Below are positions 1-12,369 of a stretch of 64,000 nt of DNA, one piece after another. The translations under genes were made by a program, and so were the position numbers. How positions within the stretch are numbered: the stretch's first letter is position 1; each line of letters begins with the position of its first letter. The notes under the pieces are model-generated. The model was not told where the DNA came from and searched no databases. It saw only the letters and a list, made by a program, of their open reading frames with translations. The stretch is from assembly GCA_961205875.1 (NCBI GenBank), contig OY540818.1, positions 13,552,761 to 13,616,760 of the forward strand, read 5' to 3'. The DNA comes from Sialis fuliginosa (lineage: Eukaryota > Arthropoda > Insecta > Megaloptera > Sialidae).

Positions 1-429
1 AACCTTTTACAAGCATCAAAATACACCTGTGAACGGTCAGCTAAAGTTTACAGAAACCCTTTCTGTAATATCTTTACTAAACTTTGTACTATATCATAGG
101 CTGTAAAGTTTATTATTACTTAATTTTACTTTAATATTGTAATTCAATTTAAGATTAGTAAGATATATGGATTTATTTCATTTAAATTTGTTGCATTGAA
201 TTCTGTATTATATACTTTATCTATTCCTGAACGTATGTATCAACCTTTTTATCTACAAGACTGCAATCAAAAATTAAAAAATAGTTCATTATTGTACATA
301 TTTAAGATGTACCAGCTAGTAAATTTATTATAAAAATGGTAAATTTTATCAGTATTTTTGATGCCAAATAAAGATTTGAGGTTTCAATTTAACCCCTGAA
401 AATTACTTAGCTGTTGTTTTACCACAGCC
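1..429. other. AT-rich non-coding stretch
   Basis: I see only AT-rich sequence, with no usable reading frame, repeat structure or RNA gene. The hAT-like element that follows begins at 438. Confidence 0.6.
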
Positions 430-437
430 TTTTTGAC

Positions 438-655
438 CAGACATAGTGCGTGGACCCGAAAACAAAGTCATGTTAAAAGAAAGATATAGAAAATGGTTTG
501 GGATATACTTTTCCTTATTTAAACAGGAGTATCTATTACATGCTTCTTACAAAAAAAGATAGATATATCCCAAACCTAGCGCATGTCTCTCACTCTTTTG
601 GAGAAATGTTACACCATTATGTTAATACAGAATGCGCGGTCCATCTATGTCTATG
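438..655. mobile_element. hAT-like miniature transposon, 218 bp
   Basis: The ends are imperfect inverted repeats, CAGACATAGTGCGTGGACC on the left and CATAGACATAGATGGACC read inward from the right. The element is bracketed by a perfect 8-bp direct repeat, tttttgac at 430-437 and 656-663, which is the duplication size expected of hAT transposons. A second inverted repeat (ggtttgggatata at 495-507 with its complement at 564-576) forms an internal stem. There is no coding capacity, so it would need a transposase supplied in trans. Family assignment is inferred from duplication length and the CA...TG ends. Confidence 0.62.
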
Positions 656-663
656 TTTTTGAC

Positions 664-1449
664 AAAATTTAAATTTTGTTATGTCCAATGATATTAATAT
701 ATTATTGGTAATTAATTAATGCTCTATAATACTCTATATGCTATTTTATGAAGCGCACATCACCAGAATGTTGACAATACCTGCTAAGTAGATACATACC
801 TGACGTATTTGCCCATGAAAAATTTGTACGTGGCATACAAAGAAGTATAAGTATAAGTAAAAGTATAAGTGATAACAACAATTTTTTTAAATTTTGATAT
901 AATTTGAAGAATATTTATTATACCTAGAGCCTTCGATTACACATTTATCTATACCTAACAATAAATGAAAATCAAAATGTGTATAGAATCGTTGATATAT
1001 GACGGAATTCCACAACATAGCTATAACGCGGCGCGGGTGTAATAATCTTATTTGTAACAACTGCACGACTACGTGACAGTTTTGGTCGAGTTTTATTTTA
1101 TACGAGCTGTTTTGGGACACTGGCAACCACCTTCCTACGCACGAACAAAACGGAAAAATGAGTTTCTTTTAACGGGGATACATTATGTTATGTTTTTATA
1201 TTGTATTTACTTTTATTATTATAACTTTCTTTTCTTGTTATTTAGTTTTTTATTGTATTTGTATTTCTACGTATGTATTAATATAGGCAAGGGATTCTTT
1301 CATGTTTGGAAATTACTTATACAAATGCCCTAAGGGTTAAAGGTGTAATTTTTTTACTAACAGAAACTTAGCTAGTTCTATATTTACAGTTTTTCCTGTT
1401 AATTATCTTTAATTCAATATCTTCTTATTATGTACATATATTTAAAACG
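664..1449. other. AT-rich non-coding stretch with a small GC-rich patch
   Basis: Around 1025-1035 lies a short GC-rich run (gcggcgcggg) that stands out from its AT-rich surroundings, and 1085-1160 is also richer in G and C. The two overlapping frames of 79 and 86 codons here do not resemble a protein I know and look accidental. Confidence 0.4.
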
Positions 1450-1722
1450 TTGGTGCTTATGCCATCACGCCTAAACCACTGGACGTATCGAAGCCATATT
1501 CACACTATTTGTTCGTTCTTTTTTTTAAAAAACAAAAGGTGGCGCTGGAGTAAATTGTATTTGTGGTCTGGTTTGGCTCATATTCAGAATATATGTATAT
1601 GGAAAAAAAATTTTTACAAAAAATGGACCCACCGAAGTAAAGAATTTACGAAAACGTGAATTTGTGGTGTGATTTTAAAAAAAATTATTTTTGGATAGCA
1701 CAACTTTGCCGGATCAGCTAGT
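1450..1722 (+). repeat. Dispersed LINE/SINE-like fragment
   Basis: The stretch contains 'cgcctaaaccactggacg', then 'ggtggcgctgg', and ends in 'gccggatcagctagt'. Ends of the form 'gccgggtcagctagt' are very common at the 3' side of retroposon-type repeats in Lepidoptera, to my knowledge. A 69-codon frame covers most of it but is not a recognisable protein. The copy is degenerate and I cannot place it in a named family. Confidence 0.45.
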
Positions 1723-4700
1723 TTTAATATAAAATTACTTGATTAATTAATTTTTCATTGTATTACTACACTCTTAGTAAAAGTATTAAATAGAATAATG
1801 TAAATATCTGATAAAACTTAACTTTATTACGAAAAAAGTCACATTTATTAAACTAATTTAAATAATTTTATATGTATGTATATCATACGTAGGTACATAT
1901 ATAGATAAAAGTTTGTTACAACTGATACAATGAGTACAAAAATAAATGTATTCCCCTTAAAAGAAAATCGATAAGTCACTTTTAAAATAACTTATTCTCT
2001 TTAATACCATTTTTCTGTTTTTGTTCCTCCAACAAAAGTTTGCTAGTTTGTTCATTAGTATGTTTTGCACGAAATTTGAAAATTAAAAAGTTACACTGTT
2101 CGCAAAGATTTACTCAAGGGAATATTCTTAGCTTGATGTATTAAGTTTTAGAAATATTTATTTCAAAGTTTTTAATATACAGTTTCTAGTTTACTTTATT
2201 AACTAGGAACATCATACATTTATTAACCTATATTTTTATAAATATTATATATTTATATTTAATAATAAAGTAACATATTTAACAATTACATTTTAATTCT
2301 ATTTAGTTTTTGACTGCTCCTTTAACTAATTGTTAGCATAAAACATACATTTAATTAAATGGATTTTTAATTTTCTGAGCTATGTTTTTTACAACGCATA
2401 TTATGAACATTTTTCATTAAAAGATTAAATATTGATTTAAATCACGTTTGTAATATACAAAATCTAGGTTAAAAGAGCTTTAAATTGGTTGATAATACTG
2501 GGCGTTAAAAATGTAATAATTATTGATTCTAAACTTCACAATTATAAAAAAAACATGTTTCCGAAATAAATGTTTACAAAGTTAGTCAAGTAAAAAATGG
2601 GCTTTATACCTTTCATCGCTCGTTTATTTCAGGAATCTACAAAATCTACATTCTACTAAACTCGAGTGTCTATAGACTTTGTGAAGAAAATCATATTTGC
2701 GATTTTGGCACTTTTAAAGTTATTGTGTACTTTTAAAACTTATTTTCTTTTGAAATATAAAAAAAAAATTGTTTGTAATGTTCGTTTCGCTATTCATCAA
2801 AAATATATGATGTATTAATGCATGAAAGAACTAATAAGTTGATTTGAAAAGTAAGGTTTTTTATTATTTATGTTCATAATAGTTATCTATATACATTTAA
2901 CAACTTTAACATTTTATTTTTGTCGGAATTGTTGTCAATTCTTATTTAAAAAGGCAGTCATGTGTGCAAATAACAAAAAAACGCGTTTTGGTTGATAATT
3001 ATATGAATTACGCAATGTAGTTTTTTTTAATATGCCAAAACGTACATTTTTGAAAATGCCACCACGAAATTAAAATTTTGGCTAAGACTGCATGTCGAAA
3101 CTTTTTTTGGTCTCGGTCTCGAAATCGAGACAAGAGTGCTGTAAAGACCGAAACGAGATTGGCTTAAATTCAGACGAACATGACTTCATGTTACTAATAA
3201 AATAACACAAGTATGTAAAATCATATATGAATGTTTCATTTAATAGTGTAGGTAACAAAATAGTCATTTTCATAAAAATTTTCAAAAAAATAAACATATT
3301 TTTTGAATTTGATGAGCAATAACTCTGAACTGTAAACATGACTAGAAATAACGCTTATACTGAAAAATACGTTAATTAAATATCTATGAAACTGACTCAT
3401 TGTGGTTAATCTAGTTACGTTACTTTGGAAGTTATGAGATAATCTTTGTTTGTAAGTACTACTCTGAAGGAAGTTTTAAAACAGCCTGTAGCTCAGAGAG
3501 TATTGAAGATAGACCTCACCTTCCCGTACAATTTTTTACTAAGAATGAATCAAAGAATCAGCTCTTAAAATATCTGTATCCCAAACCGGACCAACCTGTA
3601 TATTATACTTACGTGCATACATTCTAGTACTATATACACATAAATACAATGTTTATGAGTACTTATATGTTTGTATATGAATATGTTAACATTTTGCGTT
3701 ATTAACAAATACATGTTTGTATTAATAGTACAATTTATTTAATAATTCATAGTGTTTTACATTTAAACACAACATTAGTTGCTTAAACATTACATATTGT
3801 AAATCATGGATTATACAGACTCGAAACATCTATATATTGTATTATTGTATTATACGTATGTAGTTATTATTTACGTCTATCATATATACTTTAAGGCTAA
3901 GGTACCATAGAATATTTTTATTTTTACAAATAAATTTTTCTTTGAACTAATAAATTGTAAAATATTTCGATACTTAAAACATTCCTTTGATATTAATAAA
4001 GTGGTTTTTCTTATAAAAAATTCTTTGTACAAAATAGAAGTTCTCAAAATTACAATAACATAATACTCACGTAGAAAAAAATTTTATACTTTTATGTATG
4101 TACTTAAAATAAGCTAAACAATTTGCAGCTTTAAAAAAATCCTCTTGTTTTCCAACATCAACGTACAAAATAAATGGATCGGAAAAAAGAAATATCTTTA
4201 TATTTAAATTCGTCGGCTAAATTAAACGGTCCAATGAGTTTAAAATGTCAACAACAATTTATTGTATTTACAAAAACAACGATCGGCAATACGTTTCATT
4301 TTAGATTTAATGTATTTTCAAGTCTTCGTCTATATTCAGAAATGCAATCTTGGTATTTATATGGACAACTTGGCTGCTTCCCAAAAAATGAATATGAAAA
4401 TTTTAATTTTACATAACAACGGCCTTTAGGTTCAAGTATTACTCAGAAAAAAATACTGTAATGTTTTTGCTCTCATATTCTGCTACATACATATCATATG
4501 AATGTATTTTTGAATTACGACTGGCAAACTTATTAACTGAGAAAATTTATTTCATATATTCCTTTGGGGGTTATTTTGATGTCGAATACCAAATGGCACT
4601 CTTATTTAATAAGGTCTGTAAATACGTATATGAATTCAAAGTAAAATAATATACATAATGTATGACGTAGTATTTAGATTTTGGATGTATCAAAAATTAT

Positions 4701-6128
4701 AATTAATGTAATTCATTATATGAACAATTAGAATTGCTTGTTTAATTTAGATTAATAATGCACTATTATTACACCGTGATACAAACAATGAATAGAATTC
4801 TATCATAATAACGTTTATATTAATAATTTAGTGTTATGCATAATTATTCTTTTTAACAATATTGGTAACTAAAATAGCATAACTACAGCGTATGGAAAAT
4901 CTTAAAATTAACCAAAATAAACTGTCTTTATTTTATTTTAAAAAACTGCTATGGGTGTCATGGGGCTTTCTTATACACAACACTGAGTGCACAGTATTTG
5001 CGTGTTTAATTATTTAAAACAAATCTTTCTAGATAATTGATGAATGATAAAAAAATAACATTCTCTACAACTTTTATTATAAACTTTTTTTTTTCTGTAT
5101 GTTATTGCAACTTGACCCCAGAATATTCTTTCAAAGTAGCTGTAGATACGTAGAGTTAGGTTAAGTATTAAACAAAACTTAAAAACCTTAAAACTTAAAT
5201 ATTTTTTGTATATTTCAAAAAAACATGTTGGCGTTCTATGTGTTTTTTTTTTTTTTTAATTTGTCTTCTAGCTCCTCTGGAACTTTTTAGACAGCTTTTA
5301 TACTTTATTGTCATTGTTCTATGTGTTAAAAAGACAGTTCTTTCTATATGTGATATCCTCATATTATTCGCTATGTACCTCAGAAAATATTTTTCAATCG
5401 ATAATAAAATACATTAGATACCTGTTATTCGATATTTTATAAAATAACAGAATTTACAGAAAATTGTTTGTGTAAACTTGATATAGTGACGTTATTTAAA
5501 AGTACATTGCATTGCGTTGTAGTAAAAGAGATTCAATGACAGGCTTATAGTTTTACGCAAAATAGATTGTAGGTAGGTACTCGTGTTATAAATGAAAATT
5601 CCTATATTTAAAGTCGAGTTGCGATATATTCAAAACTTTCTACCTTTAACATAAAAGATGGAATTTTAAATAAAAGTTGAAATTCAACAAAGTAGATCAA
5701 AGTAAGTAATACAATATTATGTACTCTAAACTCTCATATTAAATTTCTATCGAAACGATATATGCACACTTTCATTGTTTTTAGTTATTACTAAATATTT
5801 CCCTCTGCAAAAAAAAAGTCGATTTTTTTTCATTTATTCTAAAAATAAAAAATCAAATTTCAACATTCCATAGAAAACTCAATTTAAAGATAAGAAAATT
5901 AGAAAGAACATCATTACTTACTTTATAAATAATAATTTTCATTATTATTCATCTAATTTTTCTTTTTAATCACAGATATTTTAACATTAAAATGCGAGAA
6001 TATCAAAAAAAAGAAAATAATAGCTTACGCTCACGTCGAATCACAATCGTGACCCGAAAAATTCAAGACCCGCACCCCCATATACTTTATATAAATATGA
6101 CTAATAAAATGACTAATTTCTGACTATA
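1723..6128. other. Long AT-rich stretch with no gene
   Basis: About 4.4 kb of AT-rich DNA. Frames at 3082-3339 (minus), 4174-4416 and 4461-4649 (plus) have AT-rich codon use, no domains and no splice context, and look accidental. A small patch at 3105-3165 (ggtctcggtctcg ... agaccgaaacgag) can pair with itself and resembles the ends of the element at 45074, but is too short to call. Runs of ATGTA/TACAT are scattered through it. Confidence 0.5.
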
Positions 6129-6599
6129 CACAACCGGTCAAAATTAGCGGGACCCTTTCTCAATGTAACACAGTTCTGTTAAAAATTATCATATTAATGT
6201 CCGGTATTTTAAAGGAGCTAGCAAATTTGATAGCTAGTTAACACTTTCAAATGGGGTATTAATTCTATGATAGTATCTATAGATTAGCTATAGAATATAG
6301 AGCACTTCACGAAACTTAAAGAAAACTGTCAGATAGGTTTGAAACCTCATTTGAAAGTGCTTACTATCTAACAAATTTTGCTATCTCGTTTATAATACCG
6401 AACATAATTTGAAAATTAATTTGATTTTGTTTCAAATCCCAAAGAGTAACAACTCTAATAGTTGCACACAAGTTGTTACTAAATGAGCTTTGAATCAAAA
6501 CCGCATTATTGATTTCTCTAAATTTTCAAATTAATTCAGCAATTTTTAACACATCTGTGTTACATAAAAAAATTGTGACACTAATTTTGATCGGTTGTT
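6129..6599. mobile_element. Tc1/mariner-like miniature element with a nested insertion
   Basis: The outer ends match as inverted repeats: left CACAACCGGTCAAAATTAG, right read inward AACAACCGATCAAAATTAG. The similarity continues inward for about 60 bases, through a shared 'gtaacaca...gttaaaaatt'. TA dinucleotides lie directly outside at 6127-6128 and 6600-6601, the target duplication used by Tc1/mariner elements. It carries a second transposon at 6198-6404. The right half holds a further palindrome centred on 'agtaacaact ... agttgttact' near 6445-6480. There is no transposase frame. Confidence 0.62.
6198..6404. mobile_element. Harbinger-like miniature element nested in the mariner-like copy
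   Basis: It runs from TGTCCGGTATT to AATACCGAACA, with inverted arms of roughly 60 bases that include 'cactttcaaatg'. It is flanked by TAA at 6195-6197 and 6405-6407. The ends, the 'tagcaaa..tttgctatct' motif and the 3-bp duplication match the copies at 20199, 37891 and 59415, so all four look like one family. A 3-bp T-purine-A duplication is typical of PIF/Harbinger elements. It must have inserted after the surrounding element. Confidence 0.58.
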
Positions 6600-6601
6600 T
6601 A

Positions 6602-7600
6602 TAACAGTAAAAAATTATAGAATCATTAAAAGGAACCAAAAAAAGGTCGTTAGACAACAATTAATACACGTTTTTATATTCTTTTGGAGGTCTACCGAAA
6701 ATCCTGGCACGGAGGCCCTCAATAAGATGTGGTGGCCATTTATAGGGTATAAAATATACATAAATATGATTGTATCGTTCAAAAATAATAATTACGTCAA
6801 AACTGTACCGTATAAATCAAGATCTTCGTAACAAAATACGTAAAGTACATATGTATATTATACGTTTAAATCGTTTAATACGGGGAATACAAATCATAAT
6901 AAAAAAATCCACGAAGTATCATAAATGTCTATTAATTACTGAAAATATCCACACAACGTAAGTTTTACGTTGAAGTCAGTAATATTTCTGAACGTTTCCA
7001 CGGAAAATATAAACTAAAGTTTTTATTATAAGCAATATAAAGGCGCAACAAAAACACTATTTTATTACCGAAAAGAAAGATCCAGTTATTGTAATATATT
7101 CTGGAAATTATTTACAAACAGACGCAGTTACATAAACTTGCAAAACTAGAGAGAGTTAATATGCGAGAGGTGCGTATAAAATGTTTGTTAAAGACTGATT
7201 CACACTAGCGAAATACATTCTTCTATAAATAAATTAATATTAAAATATTTACTTTAACTTTTCTAGAGATTAGTTGTCCAAATAGATTAATATCATTGTG
7301 ATAATAATAAAAAATATATATCGGGTATATTATTTTGTTTACTGTGCTGGAAAATTTATTTCGGACAAAAATTATTTAAACTAAATTTAAAATCGTTTTA
7401 AAAAAATATTCATTATATATCTATTATATTCTGTTATCGTTTATTGTTTTACAGATTATCGTTTAATTTAAATGTAAATAAATGATATAAAGTCGTTTCT
7501 ACTAACCAATATTTTACAAATAATATAGTAACAGTAACATATATCACATATCCAAGAAGAATATACTAACTAAACTCAAATTAAAATAAATAGCATCTAA
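6602..7600. other. AT-rich non-coding stretch
   Basis: Two overlapping frames near 6595-6961 run out of the transposon end and show no domain. The rest is plain AT-rich DNA. Confidence 0.45.
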
Positions 7601-7658
7601 TATACCAGCTCTTGCCAACAACTTGGCAGCGTCTGCACCGGTGTAAAGCTGGCCTTAT

Positions 7659-7666
7659 TATAAAAG
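7659..7666 (+). promoter_or_regulatory. Candidate TATA box
   Basis: TATAAAAG is an exact TATA-box match, in a locally GC-richer segment, about 97 bases before a well-placed ATG at 7756. A start of transcription about 30 bases downstream would fall near 7690. In AT-rich DNA such matches arise often by chance; the support comes from its combination with the start codon and splice donor downstream. Confidence 0.25.
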
Positions 7667-7689
7667 CGGCATGTACAAAACACTGCAAA

Positions 7690-7816
7690 GATTGAAAAAG
7701 CTATTACAGAAAATGAAGATATAGAGCAAGACAATATTTTAAGAGGAAGGAGAACATGGAAGCAGCAGAGTTGAGAGGGGTTACTAATGGTCTGCACATC
7801 TCAGCTCTTGTGTTAT
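7690..7816 (+). CDS. Candidate first exon of an unidentified gene
   Basis: I do not recognise the product. The ATG at 7756 sits in a good start context (gaacATGG, A at -3 and G at +4). It opens MEAAELRGVTNGLHISALVL, and the exon would end at 7816, before a consensus splice donor, T|GTAAGT, giving 61 coding bases (20 codons plus one base). Sequence here is less AT-rich than its surroundings, and a TATA box lies upstream at 7659. The frame stays open past the donor to 7971, but there the codons turn AT-rich, as expected of intron sequence. No partner exon can be identified in the window. The whole call is inference from signals, not homology. Confidence 0.28.
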
Positions 7817-8163
7817 GTAAGTGCTTGCCGAGTGTTTTTACATCAAACCATTACATTGTGATTAACACAGGTTTTATGTTTAAAAAGAAAATCAATTTGT
7901 TGCTTCAATCAAAATATGGTTTAGTATTAAAAATATTAATTTTTTGTTCACACTATTCCCCAACGTTTTAATGGGCAATATAAATTGAAAGACGTCACTT
8001 TTAAGTAAAATCTGTTCACATTTTCAAGTCAAATATGTTTATACTTTGTAATAGGTGTTCATTCATTTTTGTCAAGCTTTATTAATCGAATTTGTAGTTT
8101 ATTTTTAAAGTATCGTCTACAAAATTACTATTTTTTACTTAAAATAAAATATTATAATAGACA

Positions 8164-8540
8164 GAGAATTGCGAGTAAAATTCGCGCCCTGAGGGTTTCG
8201 TACCGTTATATAAAACTTAATTATTAACAATAGATTTCCAAGATGTCTTTACATGTAGAGTTATAGACGCTGTATGAAACAAAACCTTAACATTAAGTTT
8301 CTTCTGCTACGTGGCCTTCCTTCGTGCTAAAATTTCAAAATTCTAGGATAACGGGAAGTGAGTTAGCCTATTCTTGATTTTTTACAAAACTGCGAGGCTG
8401 TAGATCTTAGCATTTGATATTAATTTCAACTTGATACCTCTAGCCATTCCTGAGAAAAAAGATCTTGACGGACAGACAGACGAACACCAAAAAGATCCTA
8501 TAAGTGTTACTTTTTTTCATTTTGAGATACGGAACTCTAA
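8164..8540 (+). repeat. Common lepidopteran dispersed repeat, copy A
   Basis: It begins 'gcgagtaaaattcgcgccc' followed by 'gagggtttcgtac', and contains 'ggccttccttcgtgc', 'atttgatattaatttcaac' and 'ttgacggacagacagac'. It closes with 'gatcctataagtgttac' and 'gagatacggaactctaa'. The same landmarks occur in order in copies at 17991, 44768 and, reversed, 63134. I know this arrangement as one of the most frequent repeats of moth and butterfly genomes. It has no coding capacity and I cannot name its class securely. Confidence 0.7.
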
Positions 8541-10780
8541 CAAATTCGTATTGATAGATGTTTTCTGCAAATAAAAAATATAATCATACACGTATATAAT
8601 CTATGTATAAATACAAATCCATTTGTTTTATAGAATCTTAACAAACGATTTGGATATTATGTTTTACCTATATAATAATATGAAATTCTTTACAATAATA
8701 CGAATATAATATACCTTATTGTTAGTATACATTTAGAACAATTCAGTGTTTTTAACAACCTTAATAAAGTTTGTACCTTGCACAAAGACAAAGGCAGTAG
8801 TCCTAATGTTTATTTAAGGTGGTTGTGAGAATGTGAATGTAGCATGACCCTTTTAATATAACAGAAACCTGTATAATTATTTTAAGGTAAAGGATATTAT
8901 AAATATTTGCATTGTATACCTTGCTCAACCTTTTTTCTTTGTTAAATCGTTTGTAGTGTAATCTTCTTGGGTCTAGTTAATTTATTATAAAGAATTTTAA
9001 AACAATGCAAATATTTTTTTAAAGCTGCATAAAAAATTTATTTTTTCATATACATATATAATTTTACATATTAATATAAAGACTTTATTATGTATCAGAG
9101 ATTTTTTAACGTATAAAAAAGTTACATCGCAATAAGAAAATTATTTACAAATTCTTCTAATAATAATGTTAATATACCTGTATTAAAAAGTAAAATCTTC
9201 ATGAGGAATATTATTCTATCAGAATTTGTTTTAAATAAATTAAGTTAAAAATAAAATATATTACAAGCAATTGTACTCTGATTTATGGTAATATTTTAAA
9301 TGATGTAAAAAATAGAACTATCATTAAGTACTTACTTGTATGTAATTAAAAATTTATGATTTACTTCTGGAAAATTTGTAAAGCATTTAAATTTTTTTAC
9401 ATATACAAGTGTTGTATTTTTTAACTTTAATAAATGTATAGAAAAATATACCCCATTGTATAGTAAATTTTACTATGCACCTATTATTTTAAGTATTAGT
9501 AGAAAATACCATAACAATTTCTCCACATATAAATATATTTTAGTGCTTATGTAAACGAAATATACTATTATTAAGGATGGCAACTGAACTTAATTAAAAA
9601 TAGATAAAAACATGTTGTAATTTTTAATGGAGCACATTGAAGTTTAATAATATTATTTAATATGCATAGTTCTACATAGGTAGATAAAAAAAATTTTCTA
9701 CGAAATTGATAAATACACATACTTACGCTCTTAGTTTATACGTTAACAAAATAACAAACATGCACTGTGTATCCTCACAATTTTGTATATGTGTATGTAT
9801 GTATAATAACGAAGCTTTTAAACTGTCAAAACAAATGACTGGCAAAATACAACTTACATCGATTGTACTCTTTTTCATATTACACTACTATATGTTATTG
9901 CTTTTATTAAAATATGAATAATACATTATTATCATAGTGTTTTAAGTCAACATTTTAGAATCATGTTTATTACATTATTACTTTATATCATTGCATTTAT
10001 GTTTATGAAAGTTTGCAGTATGTCTCTTGAAATATATTCTTTGTCAGTATTTTATTTTGGATAAGTAGAATGTGAAATGAGAGAAAATTGTTTAATATTC
10101 TCTTAAAAAAATAAAATGAAGTATGCAAGTAATTTGCTGCTAACTGGTTTAATATAGTTTTTAATTAATCTTTGATGTTACCTATTTTACATTGAAATAC
10201 ATCTGAATAGATTGCTTGGTTTTAATTTCTGCTTGAATTATTTTAAATTTCTACTGCGAGTATATTTGTATTCACAAAGAAACCAAGAAAATTAAATGTT
10301 CAGTTATTTTCACAGTATTATTTTATTATCACATTTTTTTTAGATAACTAGAATTATTTTATTAATATACTACATACTAATACTGAATATATAATTATAA
10401 AGGCAGTATACATTATTTTATCAACTGAGCATTGAATATAATGTTTTGCGTTTTATGCATTATTATTTTAAAAATAAGTAAATTTTAAGCATTCAAATTA
10501 TGTTTTGTTCAATAAAATTTATGTTTATTTAAAATAATTTTAATTTAAATATGCTTTATTTATAGTCATTAGACATTACAGAATAAATTATTAATAGTAA
10601 GTAGTTGCTTGGTAAATCACTAGCCACTACCTTACTACCCTCCAAGCGTACGGCCTTAGATTAAAGATTCGATAAAGTATCAACGACAAAAAAAAATGTA
10701 ATCTCAAAAATTGAAAATAAAATATATCCAGTTTGTATTCAGTATACAATTACCTTTTTTACCGATGTGTAAAAAGTACC
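8541..10780. other. AT-rich non-coding stretch
   Basis: About 2.2 kb of AT-rich DNA. A 71-codon frame at 9706-9921 has no recognisable domain. No inverted repeat or RNA gene was seen. Confidence 0.5.
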
Positions 10781-10785
10781 TCTTA

Positions 10786-11037
10786 TGCGGTATTCACACC
10801 AAAGAAAACAAAACAGCAACACGGTGTTTGAAAACACGTCGTATTTAAAAATGCATAGGCTTTATTGCACTTTTGTCAAAAAGACACGATGTTGCTGTTT
10901 TGTTTTTTCGGTCTGAACACGGCATTATGCAACATCGTGTCTTTTTGACAAAAGTGCAATAAACCCTATGTATTTTTAAATACGATGTGTTTTTAAACAC
11001 GTGTTGCTGTTTTGTTTTCTTTGGTCTAAACACGGCA
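10786..11037. mobile_element. Composite TTA-flanked inverted-repeat element
   Basis: The outer ends are TGCGGTATTCACACCAAAG and, read inward from the right, TGCCGTGTTTAGACCAAAG. They are followed by near-identical arms of about 110 bases through 'aaaacaaaacagcaacac' and 'gcacttttgtcaaaaagac'. TTA stands outside both ends (10783-10785, 11038-11040), as in Harbinger-type elements. A third TTA at 10925-10927 follows an internal copy of the terminus (ggtctgaacacggca), so 10786-10924 alone is also a complete TTA-bounded unit, with 10928-11037 added as an inverted partial copy. The 91-codon minus frame across it is a by-product of the repeat. Confidence 0.6.
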
Positions 11038-11040
11038 TTA

Positions 11041-12364
11041 AAGTTGATCCTGTTGTCGGATTTATTAAACGCCACAAAAATATGCATATTACCACCAAGA
11101 GACGAGAAAAAAATACACAAAAAATGGTATTTTTTATCTTATTAAATAAAGCTTCGAAATTGCGAGACTTTGTATAACATAAACTATATTTTATTCATTA
11201 ATTTTATGTTATATATATGTAACTAATACTTAACATAAGTACATACTTAGGAATATAAATCCATATTCATACATATGAGGTTACCTACACGAAATATAAT
11301 ATTCCATGTAATACTTTTTACTTATGTATATTATTATAATGAAGCATCATTTTCTATTCTGACATTAAAAAAATACAAAATAATGAATCGTATATAGATA
11401 TCACGTTTCAGAACTTTGAATAGATAACTGATGAGTGTAAAAGTCAAAGGAAATGTAATATATGTATGTTTTCTGTGAATCTAAATGTAATTTAATAGTG
11501 GATGTTAAAGTTTCAAGTGATAGGTGTTTCAAAGAGAAGCAATAACCTTTCAGATCTTTTTATTTTATCATACATGCAGAGGATCTGTACTTTATCAACA
11601 TAACAATCGAAAAATATTTCTATGAAATTAAAATAGATAGAATTACCAATTATCTCATGTATCTACTATATATAAATTTTTCATGAATATACAAAGTAAC
11701 AATTAATTTTAAAGTTGAATTTCCACTACTTTTCTAATTAATTTATCACCTTCTTTTAGTTATACATTTTTCATTGTCACAGACTCCATTTGAAATACTG
11801 TTTTTTTTTGTATCGAAGAATAAGTATTAAAAAATGCAGACACAATTATTTCTTTAAAACTTTATTGAGAGAAAAACTATCTTAGGTCTTCAGTCCCGTT
11901 TTTATACAATGCATTTTTATACTTGTACACATACAATTATATTGGATGCCTGCAAATTACTATATATTATTCCACCCATCTGGAATACAATTTTCTTTTA
12001 TCTAGAAACAATACATTCGGTAAGTGCTATTTAAACAAGTACATGTATAAACAAAAGCTAAAGAAATGTATACTCACTATGAGAAAACAATTTCAGTTCA
12101 ATTTAGTACAATTTACTCAATAATCTTTAGAGATACATTTACTTAAATCCTATAAAAAATCGCTTTCGATTTACGCAAATACATTTTATAGTTCAATCTT
12201 AAGAAAACGCATCGCTGAACAAACACCTGCTTCTTCAATATTTGAAGCTTTCGTTTTGATCTCTGAATGTACCTTTAACTTATTATTCTACCATTTGGCA
12301 GAGATTTTTTTTTTGTAAATCTTCAATTTCTAACAATAAATAAACATCGAAAATTGATTTAAAA
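11041..12364. other. AT-rich non-coding stretch
   Basis: No convincing gene. A 66-codon frame at 11923-12123 has no domain or splice context that supports it. Confidence 0.5.
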
Positions 12365-12369
12365 AGTTG

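Noticed and set aside
3105-3165. Small self-pairing patch resembling the ends of the 45074 element
   Set aside because: Too short and imperfect to claim a copy, with no flanking duplication.
10845-11120. 91-codon minus frame containing a repeated MP/FRPKKTKQQ-like motif
   Set aside because: The internal repetition simply follows the duplicated end of the composite inverted-repeat element.
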